Source: Fuerstiella sp. (GTDB taxonomy: Bacteria > Planctomycetota > Planctomycetia > Planctomycetales > Planctomycetaceae). Taken from it: a stretch of 42,441 nucleotides of DNA. The notes below the pieces were generated by a model, which made no database searches, had not been told where the DNA came from, and was given only the letters and a program-made list of their open reading frames with translations. How positions within the stretch are numbered: the stretch's first letter is position 1; each line of letters begins with the position of its first letter. The DNA is taken from positions 1-42,441 of the forward strand of contig JABABI010000060.1 in the NCBI GenBank assembly GCA_014238335.1, in the 5' to 3' direction. Below are positions 8,706-18,064 of this stretch, piece after piece. The translations under genes were made by a program, and so were the position numbers.

Positions 8706-9979
8706 GTCAGCAAGTGGTTCAGGTTTGATGTACTTGTTGAAAATTTGTCCTGTTCGACGCCCAGTTGCTGAAGGATCGAGACAAACAAATCCGACAGAGG
8801 CCGTCCATCGCGACCATTGCGTTCAAAGCGATGATGACTGTCGTTTCGGAACCCACCCCCCGCGACCATAACTGGAAGGTTACGGCTGGAATGCGCACTT
8901 GCGTTGCCCATTCCACTGCCGAACATCACCACAGTCGATTCCAGCAGCGACTGACCGTCTGAGTCCGGCGTCTCTTTCAGCTTCTTCAGGAACCGGGAAA
9001 ACTGAGCCGCGTAAAACGTTTCGATAATCGCCAGTTCATTGAGTAATTCGCGGCGTTTCCCATGATGTGTCAAAGAGTGATAACCAAGTGTGATCCCGTC
9101 GAAGGGAAACATGCGGTTGCCGCCAGGATGTCCATAGCAGATCACATTTGTCGAATTTGTCTGCAGCGCCAGTACCATCAGGTCGTACATGACCGACGTG
9201 TTGTACGGGTATTCGAGGTCCACAATCGTATCGTCATCATCGCCCCCCCGAATGACATCGTCGCTGACTTTTGGCCGGGCAATGTTGAGCCAGTCTGCCT
9301 GTCGTTTGAGCTTAATTTCGACTCCACGAATGGATGTCAGAAACTGGTCGAGCTTGTCCTGGTCGGCTTTCGCAAGGCGTGAGTTGAGGCGTTTGGCATC
9401 CTGTCGCACGACGTCGAGAATGCTGCCGTCTTCGTCAAGAAACTGCCGGGTCTTTTGTTTCGCTGTTGGATTATCATCAACGAACAGTTTTGCAAAGACC
9501 CGTGCTGGATTGCCGTCCGTTGGTAATGTAATTCCGGCTCGTGACCATGAGATACCGCCGGAACCAAGCAGTAGTGACGGAAATCGTGTTGTCTGCCCGA
9601 TCTTCTCGCCCAGCAACTGGTCGAGCGTGTGCAATCGCTGCGGACGATCCTTCGTGTCCTTCATTTCGACGCCGTTGAGCAACGTCTGAGAACATCCATG
9701 ACCGCCGCCAACTCCGGGGTGATCTAGATTCGTGAAAATCGTCAGGTCTCGCCGATGCGGCTCCAGTGGCTTCAGCAGACGCGGCATCTCATAGTTCGCA
9801 CCGGTCTGTTCCGGGAAGAAGCCGCCCGGGTTCATTCCATAATTGGGAGACACGCAGACGAAGCGTTTTGCCACGTTCTCCATTCGCTTTTCTGTCGCTG
9901 CGCACAACGATTCGAACGGCGGCAGGACAACTGAAACGCCTAACCCCTGAAGGAGGCGGCGACGGCTAAAATTGATCAA
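8702..9979 (-). CDS. DUF1552 domain-containing secreted protein (copy 1)
   Basis: About 425 residues. No ATG is available. TTG codons exist at 9991 and 9979; I chose 9979 because GAGGTG (minus strand, 9984-9989) sits 4 bases upstream of it, and the protein then begins INFSRRRLLQGLGVSVVLPP, a Tat signal. The family motif (HxxSHH) appears as HSLTHH within LGYHSLTHHGKRREL. A second conserved block is STVVMFGSGMGNASAHSSRN followed by LPVMVAGGG. DUF1552 proteins are exported, of unknown activity, and resemble DUF1501. It heads an operon with the DUF1592-type cytochrome and a sulfatase, joined by 4-bp overlaps, so the three are probably made together. Confidence 0.92.
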   Translation of the reverse strand: MINFSRRRLLQGLGVSVVLPPFESLCAATEKRMENVAKRFVCVSPNYGMNPGGFFPEQTGANYEMPRLLKPLEPHRRDLTIFTNLDHPGVGGGHGCSQTLLNGVEMKDTKDRPQRLHTLDQLLGEKIGQTTRFPSLLLGSGGISWSRAGITLPTDGNPARVFAKLFVDDNPTAKQKTRQFLDEDGSILDVVRQDAKRLNSRLAKADQDKLDQFLTSIRGVEIKLKRQADWLNIARPKVSDDVIRGGDDDDTIVDLEYPYNTSVMYDLMVLALQTNSTNVICYGHPGGNRMFPFDGITLGYHSLTHHGKRRELLNELAIIETFYAAQFSRFLKKLKETPDSDGQSLLESTVVMFGSGMGNASAHSSRNLPVMVAGGGFRNDSHHRFERNGRDGRPLSDLFVSILQQLGVEQDKFSTSTSNLNHLLT

Positions 9980-9991
9980 GTTGCACCTCAA

Positions 9992-10201
9992 TATTCTGGA
10001 TTTCGGTCAATGTCCGCATGTCCGGGTGGCATCATCTTCGAAGACGTTGTGCGGCACAGCCGTCGGAAACCTGTCTTCGCACTTCGAAGCCGTGTCACCC
10101 TCCCCGTATTGGTATGCCGTTATCGCCACTGATTTGTTAACGCAAACGTTTCACTATTCAAAATAAACGAGAATATCCTGATTCGCAAAGCCGGTCACGG
10201 A
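9992..10201. promoter_or_regulatory. Intergenic region upstream of the first DUF1552 operon
   Basis: 210 bp between the stop of the PQQ-like gene and the TTG start of the DUF1552 gene, both on the minus strand. The left end holds the GAGGTG ribosome-binding site for DUF1552 (9984-9989). The right end is AT-rich (about 10130-10170) and could contain the operon promoter, but I see no convincing consensus hexamers and no strong terminator hairpin. Confidence 0.3.
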
Positions 10202-11800
10202 TCAGTGTGCACCGATACAAAGAACCTCTTTCATCGTTCGGTGGTATAGTCGACCATTTGCGTAACTGAACGACGACAGCGTCCACGTTTTGCCCGCTGG
10301 TCCCAGGTCACTGACGGACAAAAGTGCATTCTCATGAAGCTTCTCGGCAGATGTGTCAATCACATAGACAGTGCCGATCATCGTTGGGATGTACAGGATG
10401 TTGCCGACTGCGATCGGTGGGGCCGACGAAACGTGCCCCCATCCGTTCCCCTTGGAACGTTTGTCAGCGATCCCGACATCAATTCCACGCGAATTGCGAG
10501 TGTCGTTTTTGTCCAATGATTTCTGCCAGCGAACTTCCTCGTCGTTGCCCGATTCACGGAGCACTTGAACGGGCACCTGAAGGTATTCCGTCTTGCCGGT
10601 TTCAAGATGTACTCGCCCAACCATGAACGGTGAAAACGTTCGGAAGTAGTGATAGTCGCCAACGATCAGGTTGGAATAGTGGGTCGTGACTTTTCCGTTG
10701 AGCTTAATTGTGTTGTCGCCGTTGACATACTTACCTTTGGTGGCGTCGTAGGCACGAATGCTGACAGATGTGTTGAGAGGCTGCTTGCGAAGCTGCTTCC
10801 CGGTGGCACAATCAAGAACGACATGATGATCCTTAACCCACCAGGTCGCATAATCTTCAGTCCACTGATGGGTGTATTCAGAACCTGTGTTGAGTTCGTA
10901 ATTCCAAAGCGTTTTTCCTTCGCGACCCGGTGCAAGACTCGTCAGTGACAGACCTTTGGGGGTTTCGATGGGATGATGTCCGCCGCCACGACCGTGAAGC
11001 AGCGCGAGTTCTCCATCTTTCGTACTGCCGAGACACGAAGCACTGTGTGTCGACGTACTTGCTTCACTGATCCACTTCAGTTTTCCAGTCAGCTTGTCGT
11101 AGGCGTGGATGAACGTGAAATAGTTTCGGTTGCCGTGCTCGCTTTTCAGCTGCCTGACCATGTCGTTGTCGACCAGCGATCGCTGGTCAATGACCGTTGA
11201 CTTGTCCAGCACCTCAACATTCAGGATGACGTCGCGAACCAGAATCGGCTCGAACTGGCGGTTTGCCATGATGCCGCGAGGAGTCCATGAGTGCGTCCAG
11301 ACTTCGTTGCCGTCAAAATCGCAGCAGCTAATCATGCCTGATACGTTGTAGAACCAAACGTGTTTTCCGTCCGTGATTGGTGAGGGCGCTGTGGAGTCTG
11401 AAAACGGACCAGCGTAAAGCTTTAACCGCGTCCCTTTTAATGTCACCTGCCAAAGGATCTTTCCGGAGTTGGCGTCAAGACAATATCCAACAACGTCCGT
11501 TCCCATCGGGCCGCTTCGCTTTTGGTTATCGTCGCTCCTGTCGTCTTCTTTCCACGGAACATTGGAGGTGACGAAAAGTCGATCGCCCCAGGCAATCACC
11601 GTGCCCTGTCCCGATTCAGGAAGTGTTGTTCGCCAGGCGATATTGTCACCAGTCGCTGCAGACCAGGAAGTTGGGGGATTTTCTCCTTCAACTCTCCAGT
11701 TCCCATGTGGGCCTGATCCCTGAGGCCAGTTCTGAGCCTGAGCCGAGGCGGCGAAAACGATCCATAAAACCCAACAATGGCGCACAGCAAATGATGACAT
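10202..11800 (-). CDS. PQQ-like beta-propeller repeat protein, secreted
   Basis: 532 residues from ATG 11800, preferred over TTG at 11812; GGA lies upstream of the ATG at a workable distance. The N-terminus is a signal peptide (HCWVLWIVFAASAQAQ). The next residues, NWPQGSGPHGNWRVEGE, are the usual opening of secreted planctomycete PQQ-like propellers. Blade-type repeats follow (GQGTVIAWGDRLFVTS, GYCLDANSGKILWQVTL, SPITDGKHVWFYNVSG, YDKLTGKLKWISEAS). The fold is that of BamB and quinoprotein dehydrogenases, but I see no dehydrogenase-specific residues, so a binding or scaffold role is as likely as catalysis. It lies 45 bp downstream of the second DUF1552 gene and probably shares its transcript. 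Confidence 0.88.
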   Translation of the reverse strand: MSSFAVRHCWVLWIVFAASAQAQNWPQGSGPHGNWRVEGENPPTSWSAATGDNIAWRTTLPESGQGTVIAWGDRLFVTSNVPWKEDDRSDDNQKRSGPMGTDVVGYCLDANSGKILWQVTLKGTRLKLYAGPFSDSTAPSPITDGKHVWFYNVSGMISCCDFDGNEVWTHSWTPRGIMANRQFEPILVRDVILNVEVLDKSTVIDQRSLVDNDMVRQLKSEHGNRNYFTFIHAYDKLTGKLKWISEASTSTHSASCLGSTKDGELALLHGRGGGHHPIETPKGLSLTSLAPGREGKTLWNYELNTGSEYTHQWTEDYATWWVKDHHVVLDCATGKQLRKQPLNTSVSIRAYDATKGKYVNGDNTIKLNGKVTTHYSNLIVGDYHYFRTFSPFMVGRVHLETGKTEYLQVPVQVLRESGNDEEVRWQKSLDKNDTRNSRGIDVGIADKRSKGNGWGHVSSAPPIAVGNILYIPTMIGTVYVIDTSAEKLHENALLSVSDLGPAGKTWTLSSFSYANGRLYHRTMKEVLCIGAH

Positions 11801-11845
11801 AACAATTTCCAAAGACGATCAACAGGCCACAGAAGTCGAGGGCCA

Positions 11846-13141
11846 CTACATAAGTTCCGACAACGTTCCTGTACTGTCGGAGAACGATTCCGCTGGAATT
11901 CCCAGGCCATGCAGCATTGTCAAATGCAGGTTGGATAAGGGCACGCTTTCCGGATACTTCAAGTACCGGCCATGTCTCAGTCCCAGTTTACTTCCGCCTG
12001 CCAGGACCAGCGGATAGTTTTTGTTGACGTGAGTTTTACTGTTGCTGGATCCATAAAGCACCATGGTGTTATTCAGCAAACTGTTCTCACCTTCTTTCGC
12101 TGCTTTCAGGCGATCAATGAAGTAAGCGAGTTGAGATACCAAAAATGTATCGTACTTCCCCGTTCGATTTCCATGAGCGAACTTGTGATGGACTCCTCCT
12201 TCACCGGTGATTGCCGCCGGAAAACCGGACGCCATACTTCCGCCTGCTCGCATGTTGCCAATCGAGTAGGTGATCACGCGAGTCGAATCTGTCTGCAATG
12301 CCAGGAACATCAGGTCAAACATGCATTTGAGATACTCCTGAGGCGATTCAATCGGAGTGACATCCAGGGCCAGTGATTCGGAGTCCACGCTGGGTTTGGG
12401 AGTATTCAGCCACTCCTCTGCCCGGATTGCCTTTTTCTCTGAATCTCGCACAGACGCCATGTACTCGTCCAGCTTCTGTCTGTCACGATTCCCCAATACA
12501 CCTTTAAGCGATCTGGAGTCTTCCAGGAGCGCATCCAGCAGACTCTTTTTGTGGTTGAGCGTCTCTCTGGCGGAAGCCGGGATTTTGTCGAACAGGTGAC
12601 TGTAAAGTTTGATGGTTGAAACCAACGGTGGAATCGTTCGGCCCCTGGCGGTTGTCGATACCGTGTTTCTTCGACCGACTTCTCCGATTCCTTCATCAGT
12701 AGAGAGGACCAGTGATGGGTATCGAGTGAACTTTCCCAGGAATCGACCTGCATAGGTATCCAGCGAAATTTTCTGGCCGGAACCATCCGGCTTAATGTAG
12801 GCACCGGTCAGAAAGTTGTCGGCCGTTGTATGGCCGTTCATTTTTCGCCCGTTTGGATGAGACAGGCCGCCAAATATCGTAACGTCCTGCTGATATTCTT
12901 TGAGACATTCCAAAGGCTTGCTGTGTGTGAAATCCCGGCCTTCCTTTGTTGGGAACCAGGCGTATTCGCCACTCATTTGAACGCCGTACGGAAAGTACAA
13001 ACTGACCATCCGCCTGCGCGCATTTTCCAGCTCAGCCTTCTGAGCGCCGTAGAGCATTCCATCCAGCATCGGTAAAGCCAGTGTCGTTCCCGCACCAGCC
13101 AACACTCTGCGACGATCAATCTGCCATGATTTTTCCGACAT
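11846..13141 (-). CDS. DUF1552 domain-containing secreted protein (copy 2)
   Basis: 431 residues from ATG 13141. A Tat-type start (WQIDRRRVLAGAGTTLALPML) is followed by the family opening RRMVSLYFPYGVQMSGEYAW. Conserved middle elements include QQDVTIFGGLSHPNGRKMNG, MFDLMFLALQTDSTRVITYS and NNTMVLYGSSNSKTHVNKN followed by YPLVLAGG. The region equivalent to the HxxSHH motif reads GVHHKFAHGN, a divergent form compared with HSLTHH in copy 1. It lies 115 bp downstream of the second DUF1592-type gene and 45 bp upstream of the PQQ-like gene. Function is unknown for the family; pairing with DUF1592-type cytochromes is the rule. Confidence 0.92.
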   Translation of the reverse strand: MSEKSWQIDRRRVLAGAGTTLALPMLDGMLYGAQKAELENARRRMVSLYFPYGVQMSGEYAWFPTKEGRDFTHSKPLECLKEYQQDVTIFGGLSHPNGRKMNGHTTADNFLTGAYIKPDGSGQKISLDTYAGRFLGKFTRYPSLVLSTDEGIGEVGRRNTVSTTARGRTIPPLVSTIKLYSHLFDKIPASARETLNHKKSLLDALLEDSRSLKGVLGNRDRQKLDEYMASVRDSEKKAIRAEEWLNTPKPSVDSESLALDVTPIESPQEYLKCMFDLMFLALQTDSTRVITYSIGNMRAGGSMASGFPAAITGEGGVHHKFAHGNRTGKYDTFLVSQLAYFIDRLKAAKEGENSLLNNTMVLYGSSNSKTHVNKNYPLVLAGGSKLGLRHGRYLKYPESVPLSNLHLTMLHGLGIPAESFSDSTGTLSELM

Positions 13142-13256
13142 CTACACCACCCTGGATTTAGCAACTTCTGTTAATCTTCGTGGGCAGCAAAGCACCACTG
13201 TCGTTTATTCAAACCCCATCGACATCAGTCGTCAACAATGTTCTGTCGCATCTGTT

Positions 13257-15773
13257 TCACTTCGTTTTGAACGCATCGTTCTGAACGATACCTGTGATCA
13301 GTTGATCCATTCTGTAACCGTTGGTTCGAAATTCAGTTGATAACTGATCGATCATTGGCTGGTCCGTCCATTCCATCGACCGACTTAATGCGTAAGTCAG
13401 CAGATGCCGTGTAAACCCCGTTGCGAATTCTTTCTTTTTGTTTTTCAGCAGATATGCGGCAAATTCTCTGCTGCCTTTGACTTTGGTTCCATCAGGCAGA
13501 ACTGCATCTGTTTCAACGGGATGGGATTTCCCTTTTCCGGGCCCTCCTGACGTTGATTCGGTATGCTGTCCGATCGCATCAAATTCCTCGAACGGAAATC
13601 CCCATGGGTCGAGGTTTCGATGACAGCGATTGCATGATTCACGTTTGCGGTGTTCTTCAAGTTGCTCTCTGATCGTCAGCGTCCTGGCAGAAGGAGTTTC
13701 TTCATCTAATTCAGGAACATCCGCTGGCGGGTCTGCAGGTGGATCACCCATGATGCGATCCAGAAACCACTTTGCCCGATAGACCGGGTGGCTTTGCGCG
13801 CCCGTGGAATTCCCCAACAGGAAGCTTGCCTGTGTCAACACGCTTCCTCGGACGGAACCGGCAGGCAGAGTAACGGCCTGAAAATCGCCGGAACCGGGTT
13901 TTTCAATCCCATAAAACTCGGCCATTCGATCATTGACCGTTACAAAATCCGACTCGATAAAACTCAAACAACTCAGTTTCCTGTTCAGAACTTCTGCAAA
14001 GAAATGCAGCGACTCCTGTTTCATGTCTTCTTTGAGCCTGTTGTCGAAATCCGGAAAAAACTCCGGATTAACAGCAACCGCATCGACGCCGTCCAGGTCC
14101 AGCCATTGTCCCGCAAAACCTTTGACGAACTCCCATGAACGTTTATCTGCCAGCATCCTTTCCACCTGCCTGGCAAGATTTGTGTCTGTCTTGAGTTTTC
14201 CGCGCTCGGCCAGTTCACGCAGTTCCTGATCAGGCATGCTTCCCCACAGGAAATAGGACAGGCGGCTGGCCAGTTCGTAGTCATTCAGAGGAACTCTTCC
14301 GGAACCAGCCTGCTTCGTTTGATATTCGGGGAGGTACAGAAATCTGGGTGACACAAGCACAAGAGCCAGAGTTTCCGGAATGGCCTCTTCAAAGCTGCTC
14401 ATGGTCGGGCGAACCTTCGTGTAGTACCGTGTTGCCCAATCGGTTTCTTCGTTGGTGGCTGGTCTGCGGTAGGCTCGCGAAATGAAAGTTTTAAGAACTG
14501 AGCGCACGTACGCCTCGTCGCCTTGTTCCGTTTCATGGGCGGGCAAAATTCGCGTGTGGGTTGCCGGTGGCCACGTCTGATCGACCGGTGTCTCGAATTC
14601 CACTGAATGAATCACCAGCTTCGGCCGGTTTTCGACGACCGGCTCAACCGCTGGCTGCCCCTTCTTCCCGGGAGGAGCGATGGGGATGACCGTGTTCACA
14701 TCAGTGATGATGACTCGCAGTCCCGGAAACTTTTTAACGGTCGTTCCGATGTGAAGCGGATATTCTTCCAGTCGTCCCGTGAATTCAAACACCTGCGGCG
14801 AACCTGGTTTTGCTGTGACATCACCTTCACCGACGACCTTACTCGGCTCAACCTTAGCCCCGGTCTTGTGCCCGATTTCGACGAGCATTAATGGTGGTGA
14901 ATGTTGGGCATCGCCCTCCGTTGCACTTGCCTCGATCCTGACACGAAATGTTCCCGTCAGCGGAAGCTTCTCAAGACACACCAGAACCATTGTGTTTTTC
15001 TTCGCCGCACCTTTTCTCTTCTTCGGATTCCCGAGACTGTAGCCGACAACCGTTCCGCCCAACGACTCGTCGTAGGAAGCAGTCGCCAGATCATCGAAGC
15101 GAACGCCTTTCGAGGCTTCGGTCACTTTCTGATGGATCGGCTTCACTGGATCGCCCTGAACAATGGCGGCGGCAAGTCCTCTTTTGGCGGCCTTGTAGTA
15201 TTCGTCCAGCTGCAGGTCCGACATTCCCATATACATGCCGTTGTTCTTGTAGCCGTCCATGCCCTTCGTATCCGGTGGCAAATCCCTGCTGTAATCCATG
15301 TCAATCCCAAGCAGATCACGCATGGTATTATTGTATTCATAACGAGTGAGCCTTCGCAAAGTGACATGGCCACCGTTTGAACGCCTCAACACCACCGCGC
15401 GATTGATTTCAGATGTCATCCAGGTGATGAGCGTGTCGCGTTCGCCGGCACTGGGCTGCGTTGCATCTTCCGGCGGCATATCGCCTCGATTGAGAGCATC
15501 CAGAACCTCCTGCCATTGTCCGCCATGCGGCCCCTTGACCAGGTCGGGGTCCAGATCATCAATGCGCAGGTCTGATTCCTGCTTCTCGGGGCCATGGCAT
15601 TTGAAGCAATACTTGTTGAGAAGCGGTTGAACGGAATCCGCGAATCGACTTTCAGAACGATTGTCGTTTTGCACAGCCCCTTCCTGAGCCTGTAGATCGG
15701 CAGCGAAGAACAAGACGCAGCACGTGACAAACAGAACGCAGCCAGCTCGATATTTTCGGATATCCAAACTCAT
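13257..15773 (-). CDS. Planctomycete cytochrome, DUF1587/1592/1588/1585 architecture (copy 2)
   Basis: 838 residues from ATG 15773; the upstream in-frame ATG at 15800 would add nine residues before a normal signal peptide (GCVLFVTCCVLFFAADLQAQ). The first haem motif is Cys56-Phe-Lys-Cys59-His60 (YCFKCHGPEKQESDLR). A DUF1587-like block (LRRLTRYEYNNTMRDLLGID) comes next. The DUF1592 centre holds NDYELASRLSYFLWGSMPDQ and FAGQWLDLDG. The second CxxCH, CNRCH at 714-718, sits in DUF1588 context (NLDPWGFPFEEFDAIG). A DUF1585-like tail ends the protein. It heads the second DUF1592/DUF1552 pair; here the cytochrome gene comes first, the reverse of the pair at 6240-9979. Confidence 0.94.
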   Translation of the reverse strand: MSLDIRKYRAGCVLFVTCCVLFFAADLQAQEGAVQNDNRSESRFADSVQPLLNKYCFKCHGPEKQESDLRIDDLDPDLVKGPHGGQWQEVLDALNRGDMPPEDATQPSAGERDTLITWMTSEINRAVVLRRSNGGHVTLRRLTRYEYNNTMRDLLGIDMDYSRDLPPDTKGMDGYKNNGMYMGMSDLQLDEYYKAAKRGLAAAIVQGDPVKPIHQKVTEASKGVRFDDLATASYDESLGGTVVGYSLGNPKKRKGAAKKNTMVLVCLEKLPLTGTFRVRIEASATEGDAQHSPPLMLVEIGHKTGAKVEPSKVVGEGDVTAKPGSPQVFEFTGRLEEYPLHIGTTVKKFPGLRVIITDVNTVIPIAPPGKKGQPAVEPVVENRPKLVIHSVEFETPVDQTWPPATHTRILPAHETEQGDEAYVRSVLKTFISRAYRRPATNEETDWATRYYTKVRPTMSSFEEAIPETLALVLVSPRFLYLPEYQTKQAGSGRVPLNDYELASRLSYFLWGSMPDQELRELAERGKLKTDTNLARQVERMLADKRSWEFVKGFAGQWLDLDGVDAVAVNPEFFPDFDNRLKEDMKQESLHFFAEVLNRKLSCLSFIESDFVTVNDRMAEFYGIEKPGSGDFQAVTLPAGSVRGSVLTQASFLLGNSTGAQSHPVYRAKWFLDRIMGDPPADPPADVPELDEETPSARTLTIREQLEEHRKRESCNRCHRNLDPWGFPFEEFDAIGQHTESTSGGPGKGKSHPVETDAVLPDGTKVKGSREFAAYLLKNKKKEFATGFTRHLLTYALSRSMEWTDQPMIDQLSTEFRTNGYRMDQLITGIVQNDAFKTK

Positions 15774-15944
15774 ATTCAGTCCATGTTTCTCAGCCAGCAC
15801 ACCTTCGTCGACGTCTTATGACACGTTGCAGGCCTGATTTATTTCACCAAATATAGCCTTGAGGCAACATCCGTACCGCTTCCAGGTGTTCGGTCATACG
15901 ATCATTCAACCGATGGATCTCACAACGATTCCAGTTCCGCATCT

Positions 15945-17396
15945 TTACTTCCCTGCTTTTTCCGTTTTGCTCAGGTCATTCCTGCTGACTTCAATTAACT
16001 TCGCAGCCAGTTGTTTTCTTAACCCGGCGACCGTCTCCGCGTATTCGGGTTTGCTAAAAAGGTTTGTGTACTGCTTCGCGTCTTTGTCCATGTCGTACAA
16101 CTCCCCGGATTTTCCGTAGTCCAGTAAAGCCCATCGCTCGTCCCGATACAGTCTGCCTTTGCCGCTGGACAGGATGGCGTCGTGTACTTCAACCTTCGGA
16201 TCATCCAGCGTCGGAGAAATGTCGGTGCCCTGTATGTTTCCTGGTACCTTCAGTCCGCAAAGTCTGGAAACGGTGGGATACAGATCAAGCAGCTCGACGA
16301 GCGAATTGCAGACTGCCGGTGGCTTGCCTGGCATGCTGATAATCAGCGGCACTCGCGCTGATTCTTCATGAATGCTCACTTTGGACCACAGGTCGTGCTC
16401 GCCAAGGTGATAGCCATGATCACTGGTAAATATGATCACGGTATTATTGCGTTGGCCGGTTTCTTCCAGAGCCTTAATCACCTTGCCGGTCATCGCGTCC
16501 ATAAAACTGACGGACGCATAGTAAGCGCGTATCAGTTTCTTCTGCTGCCGTATATCCATTTGAAGACTCTCGGAAGTTCTCCGGTTGCCGGAATTTCTGG
16601 GAATATCATCCCAGTCACCCGGGATCTTCGGCGGCAGTACCATCTCGTCAGACGCGTAAGGCGCAAAATACTTTCGGGGGGCGACAAGCGGGACGTGCGG
16701 GCGTACAAGACCAACAGCGAGAAAAAACGGCTTGTCCATGCCCTTGTATTGATTGATGAGTTGAACGGCTTTCTCCGCGGTTTTGCCATCCGCGTGCACC
16801 AGGTCGTCACCATCCGCTTCGACCACCGAAAACCGATTCCCACCGGCTGCGCCTTTCTTGAGTCCACCGGGATTGTTCTGAAGTGTTTCACCAGTTCCCA
16901 GTGCTTTGGACTCCGGCCCGGGACTGTTGAACGCTTCATCCCAGGAAGCGGGATCGTCGGCGCCGTCTTTGCCCGGTGCGATATCCGTAGGAACACCCAT
17001 ATGAAATACTTTTGAAATACGGGCGCTGTGATAGCCGTTCTTCCTGAAGTGCTGTGGCCAGCTATCCTTGTCGGGACCGACCTTTTCCCGGCCGCTGGTA
17101 TAACCTGTCGCTTTGGTGGCGTACGGATAATAACCAAACAACATGGATGCCCGGGAAGGTCCGCAAAACGTGGCCTGACAGTACGCTCGGGAATACAGTG
17201 TTCCCTCAGAGGCCAGCTTGTCGATGTTCGGAGTTCTGCACACATTGTTTCCGTAACAACCAAGGGCCGTCGCTGTTAGATCGTCGGAGATGATGAACAG
17301 AACGTTATACGGCTTTCGCACTTCCTCAGCAGCCAGAGGACTGAGAACTGAAGTCACGATCAAAAGAACAGCAATTATTGGCAAATGCTGATTCAT
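15945..17396 (-). CDS. Secreted sulfatase, iduronate-2-sulfatase-like
   Basis: 483 residues with a signal peptide (LPIIAVLLIVTSVLSPLAA). NVLFIISDDLTATALGCYGN gives the first metal-binding residues. Cys78-Gly-Pro-Ser-Arg82 in ATFCGPSRASMLFGYYP is the formylglycine motif. VIIFTSDHGYHLGEHDLWSK is the late metal-site segment typical of the iduronate-2-sulfatase/choline-sulfatase branch. It probably removes sulfate from uronic acid or related sugars of marine polysaccharides (inference). Its ATG overlaps the stop of the DUF1080 gene by 4 bp (17393-17396), so both are translated from one message together with the Gfo/Idh/MocA gene upstream. Confidence 0.95.
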   Translation of the reverse strand: MNQHLPIIAVLLIVTSVLSPLAAEEVRKPYNVLFIISDDLTATALGCYGNNVCRTPNIDKLASEGTLYSRAYCQATFCGPSRASMLFGYYPYATKATGYTSGREKVGPDKDSWPQHFRKNGYHSARISKVFHMGVPTDIAPGKDGADDPASWDEAFNSPGPESKALGTGETLQNNPGGLKKGAAGGNRFSVVEADGDDLVHADGKTAEKAVQLINQYKGMDKPFFLAVGLVRPHVPLVAPRKYFAPYASDEMVLPPKIPGDWDDIPRNSGNRRTSESLQMDIRQQKKLIRAYYASVSFMDAMTGKVIKALEETGQRNNTVIIFTSDHGYHLGEHDLWSKVSIHEESARVPLIISMPGKPPAVCNSLVELLDLYPTVSRLCGLKVPGNIQGTDISPTLDDPKVEVHDAILSSGKGRLYRDERWALLDYGKSGELYDMDKDAKQYTNLFSKPEYAETVAGLRKQLAAKLIEVSRNDLSKTEKAGK

Positions 17397-18013
17397 GGTT
17401 CCTGACCAATCAATTCGAGAATAGTGATATTTCGGAACTGAACCGGAGCACCATGTCCGCAGAAGCAGATATGACCGCTGCGTCGTTTGACTCCTTTGTG
17501 CTTACGATTCTGTATTGCCAGATCATTCAGGTCCGCATCCAGAATCTTTGTACCATTCAATTCCACGACAACCTTCGGGCCATCGACTGTGATCTTCTGA
17601 TGATTCCATTCACCCACAGGCTTGAGAAAACCACGTTTTGCTGCCTGAAGCTTGTAGAGAGAACCGTGGTATTGAGATTCCTTTAATTTCGAATACTTTG
17701 GATGACTGTTATCCAGGATCTGTAATTCCATGCCCGCCCCGGAAGGCCTTCCTTCACCTGGGTAATGAATGCCGATGCCGTTGTTGCCACCTTTCGGGAG
17801 AAGAAAGTCAAACTCGAAGGCATAACTTGAGTATTGCTTCTCGGTTTTGAGCACCTTGCCACTACAAATCAAAATGCCATCTTTGACTTCGTAATCCGCT
17901 CCGGTCCATCCGGTCAGATCTTTTCCGTTGAATAGAGAGACTGGCTCTGCGCATTGGCCAAGCGAGGCAGTGGCGAGCAGCATGGTGGTCGCAAGTGTGT
18001 AAGCAGTATTCAA
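17393..18013 (-). CDS. DUF1080 (3-keto-disaccharide hydrolase-like) secreted protein
   Basis: 206 residues. The start is a TTG at 18013 supported by a strong ribosome-binding site, AAGGAAG, 5 bases upstream. A signal peptide (ATTMLLATASLGQCAE) precedes the DUF1080 opening SLFNGKDLTGWTGADYEVKD. Other family blocks are FEFDFLLPKGGNNGIGIHYP, MELQILDNSHPKY and VGEWNHQKITVDGPKVVVEL. The family has a concanavalin-like fold; some members cleave 3-keto-glycosides produced by oxidoreductases. That fits its position 51 bp after a Gfo/Idh/MocA gene, which suggests a pathway that oxidises and then lyses sugars. Activity on a given substrate is inference. Confidence 0.9.
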   Translation of the reverse strand: MNTAYTLATTMLLATASLGQCAEPVSLFNGKDLTGWTGADYEVKDGILICSGKVLKTEKQYSSYAFEFDFLLPKGGNNGIGIHYPGEGRPSGAGMELQILDNSHPKYSKLKESQYHGSLYKLQAAKRGFLKPVGEWNHQKITVDGPKVVVELNGTKILDADLNDLAIQNRKHKGVKRRSGHICFCGHGAPVQFRNITILELIGQEP

Positions 18014-18064
18014 TGTGGCTTCCTTTGATGTTTCGCTACCGGGGACTTCGAGGCGGAGCCTCTG

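Noticed and set aside
16368..17263. Long open frames on both strands (215 and 243 codons) within the iduronate-sulfatase-like gene
   Set aside because: They overlap the intact sulfatase with its formylglycine motif; shadow frames from codon bias.
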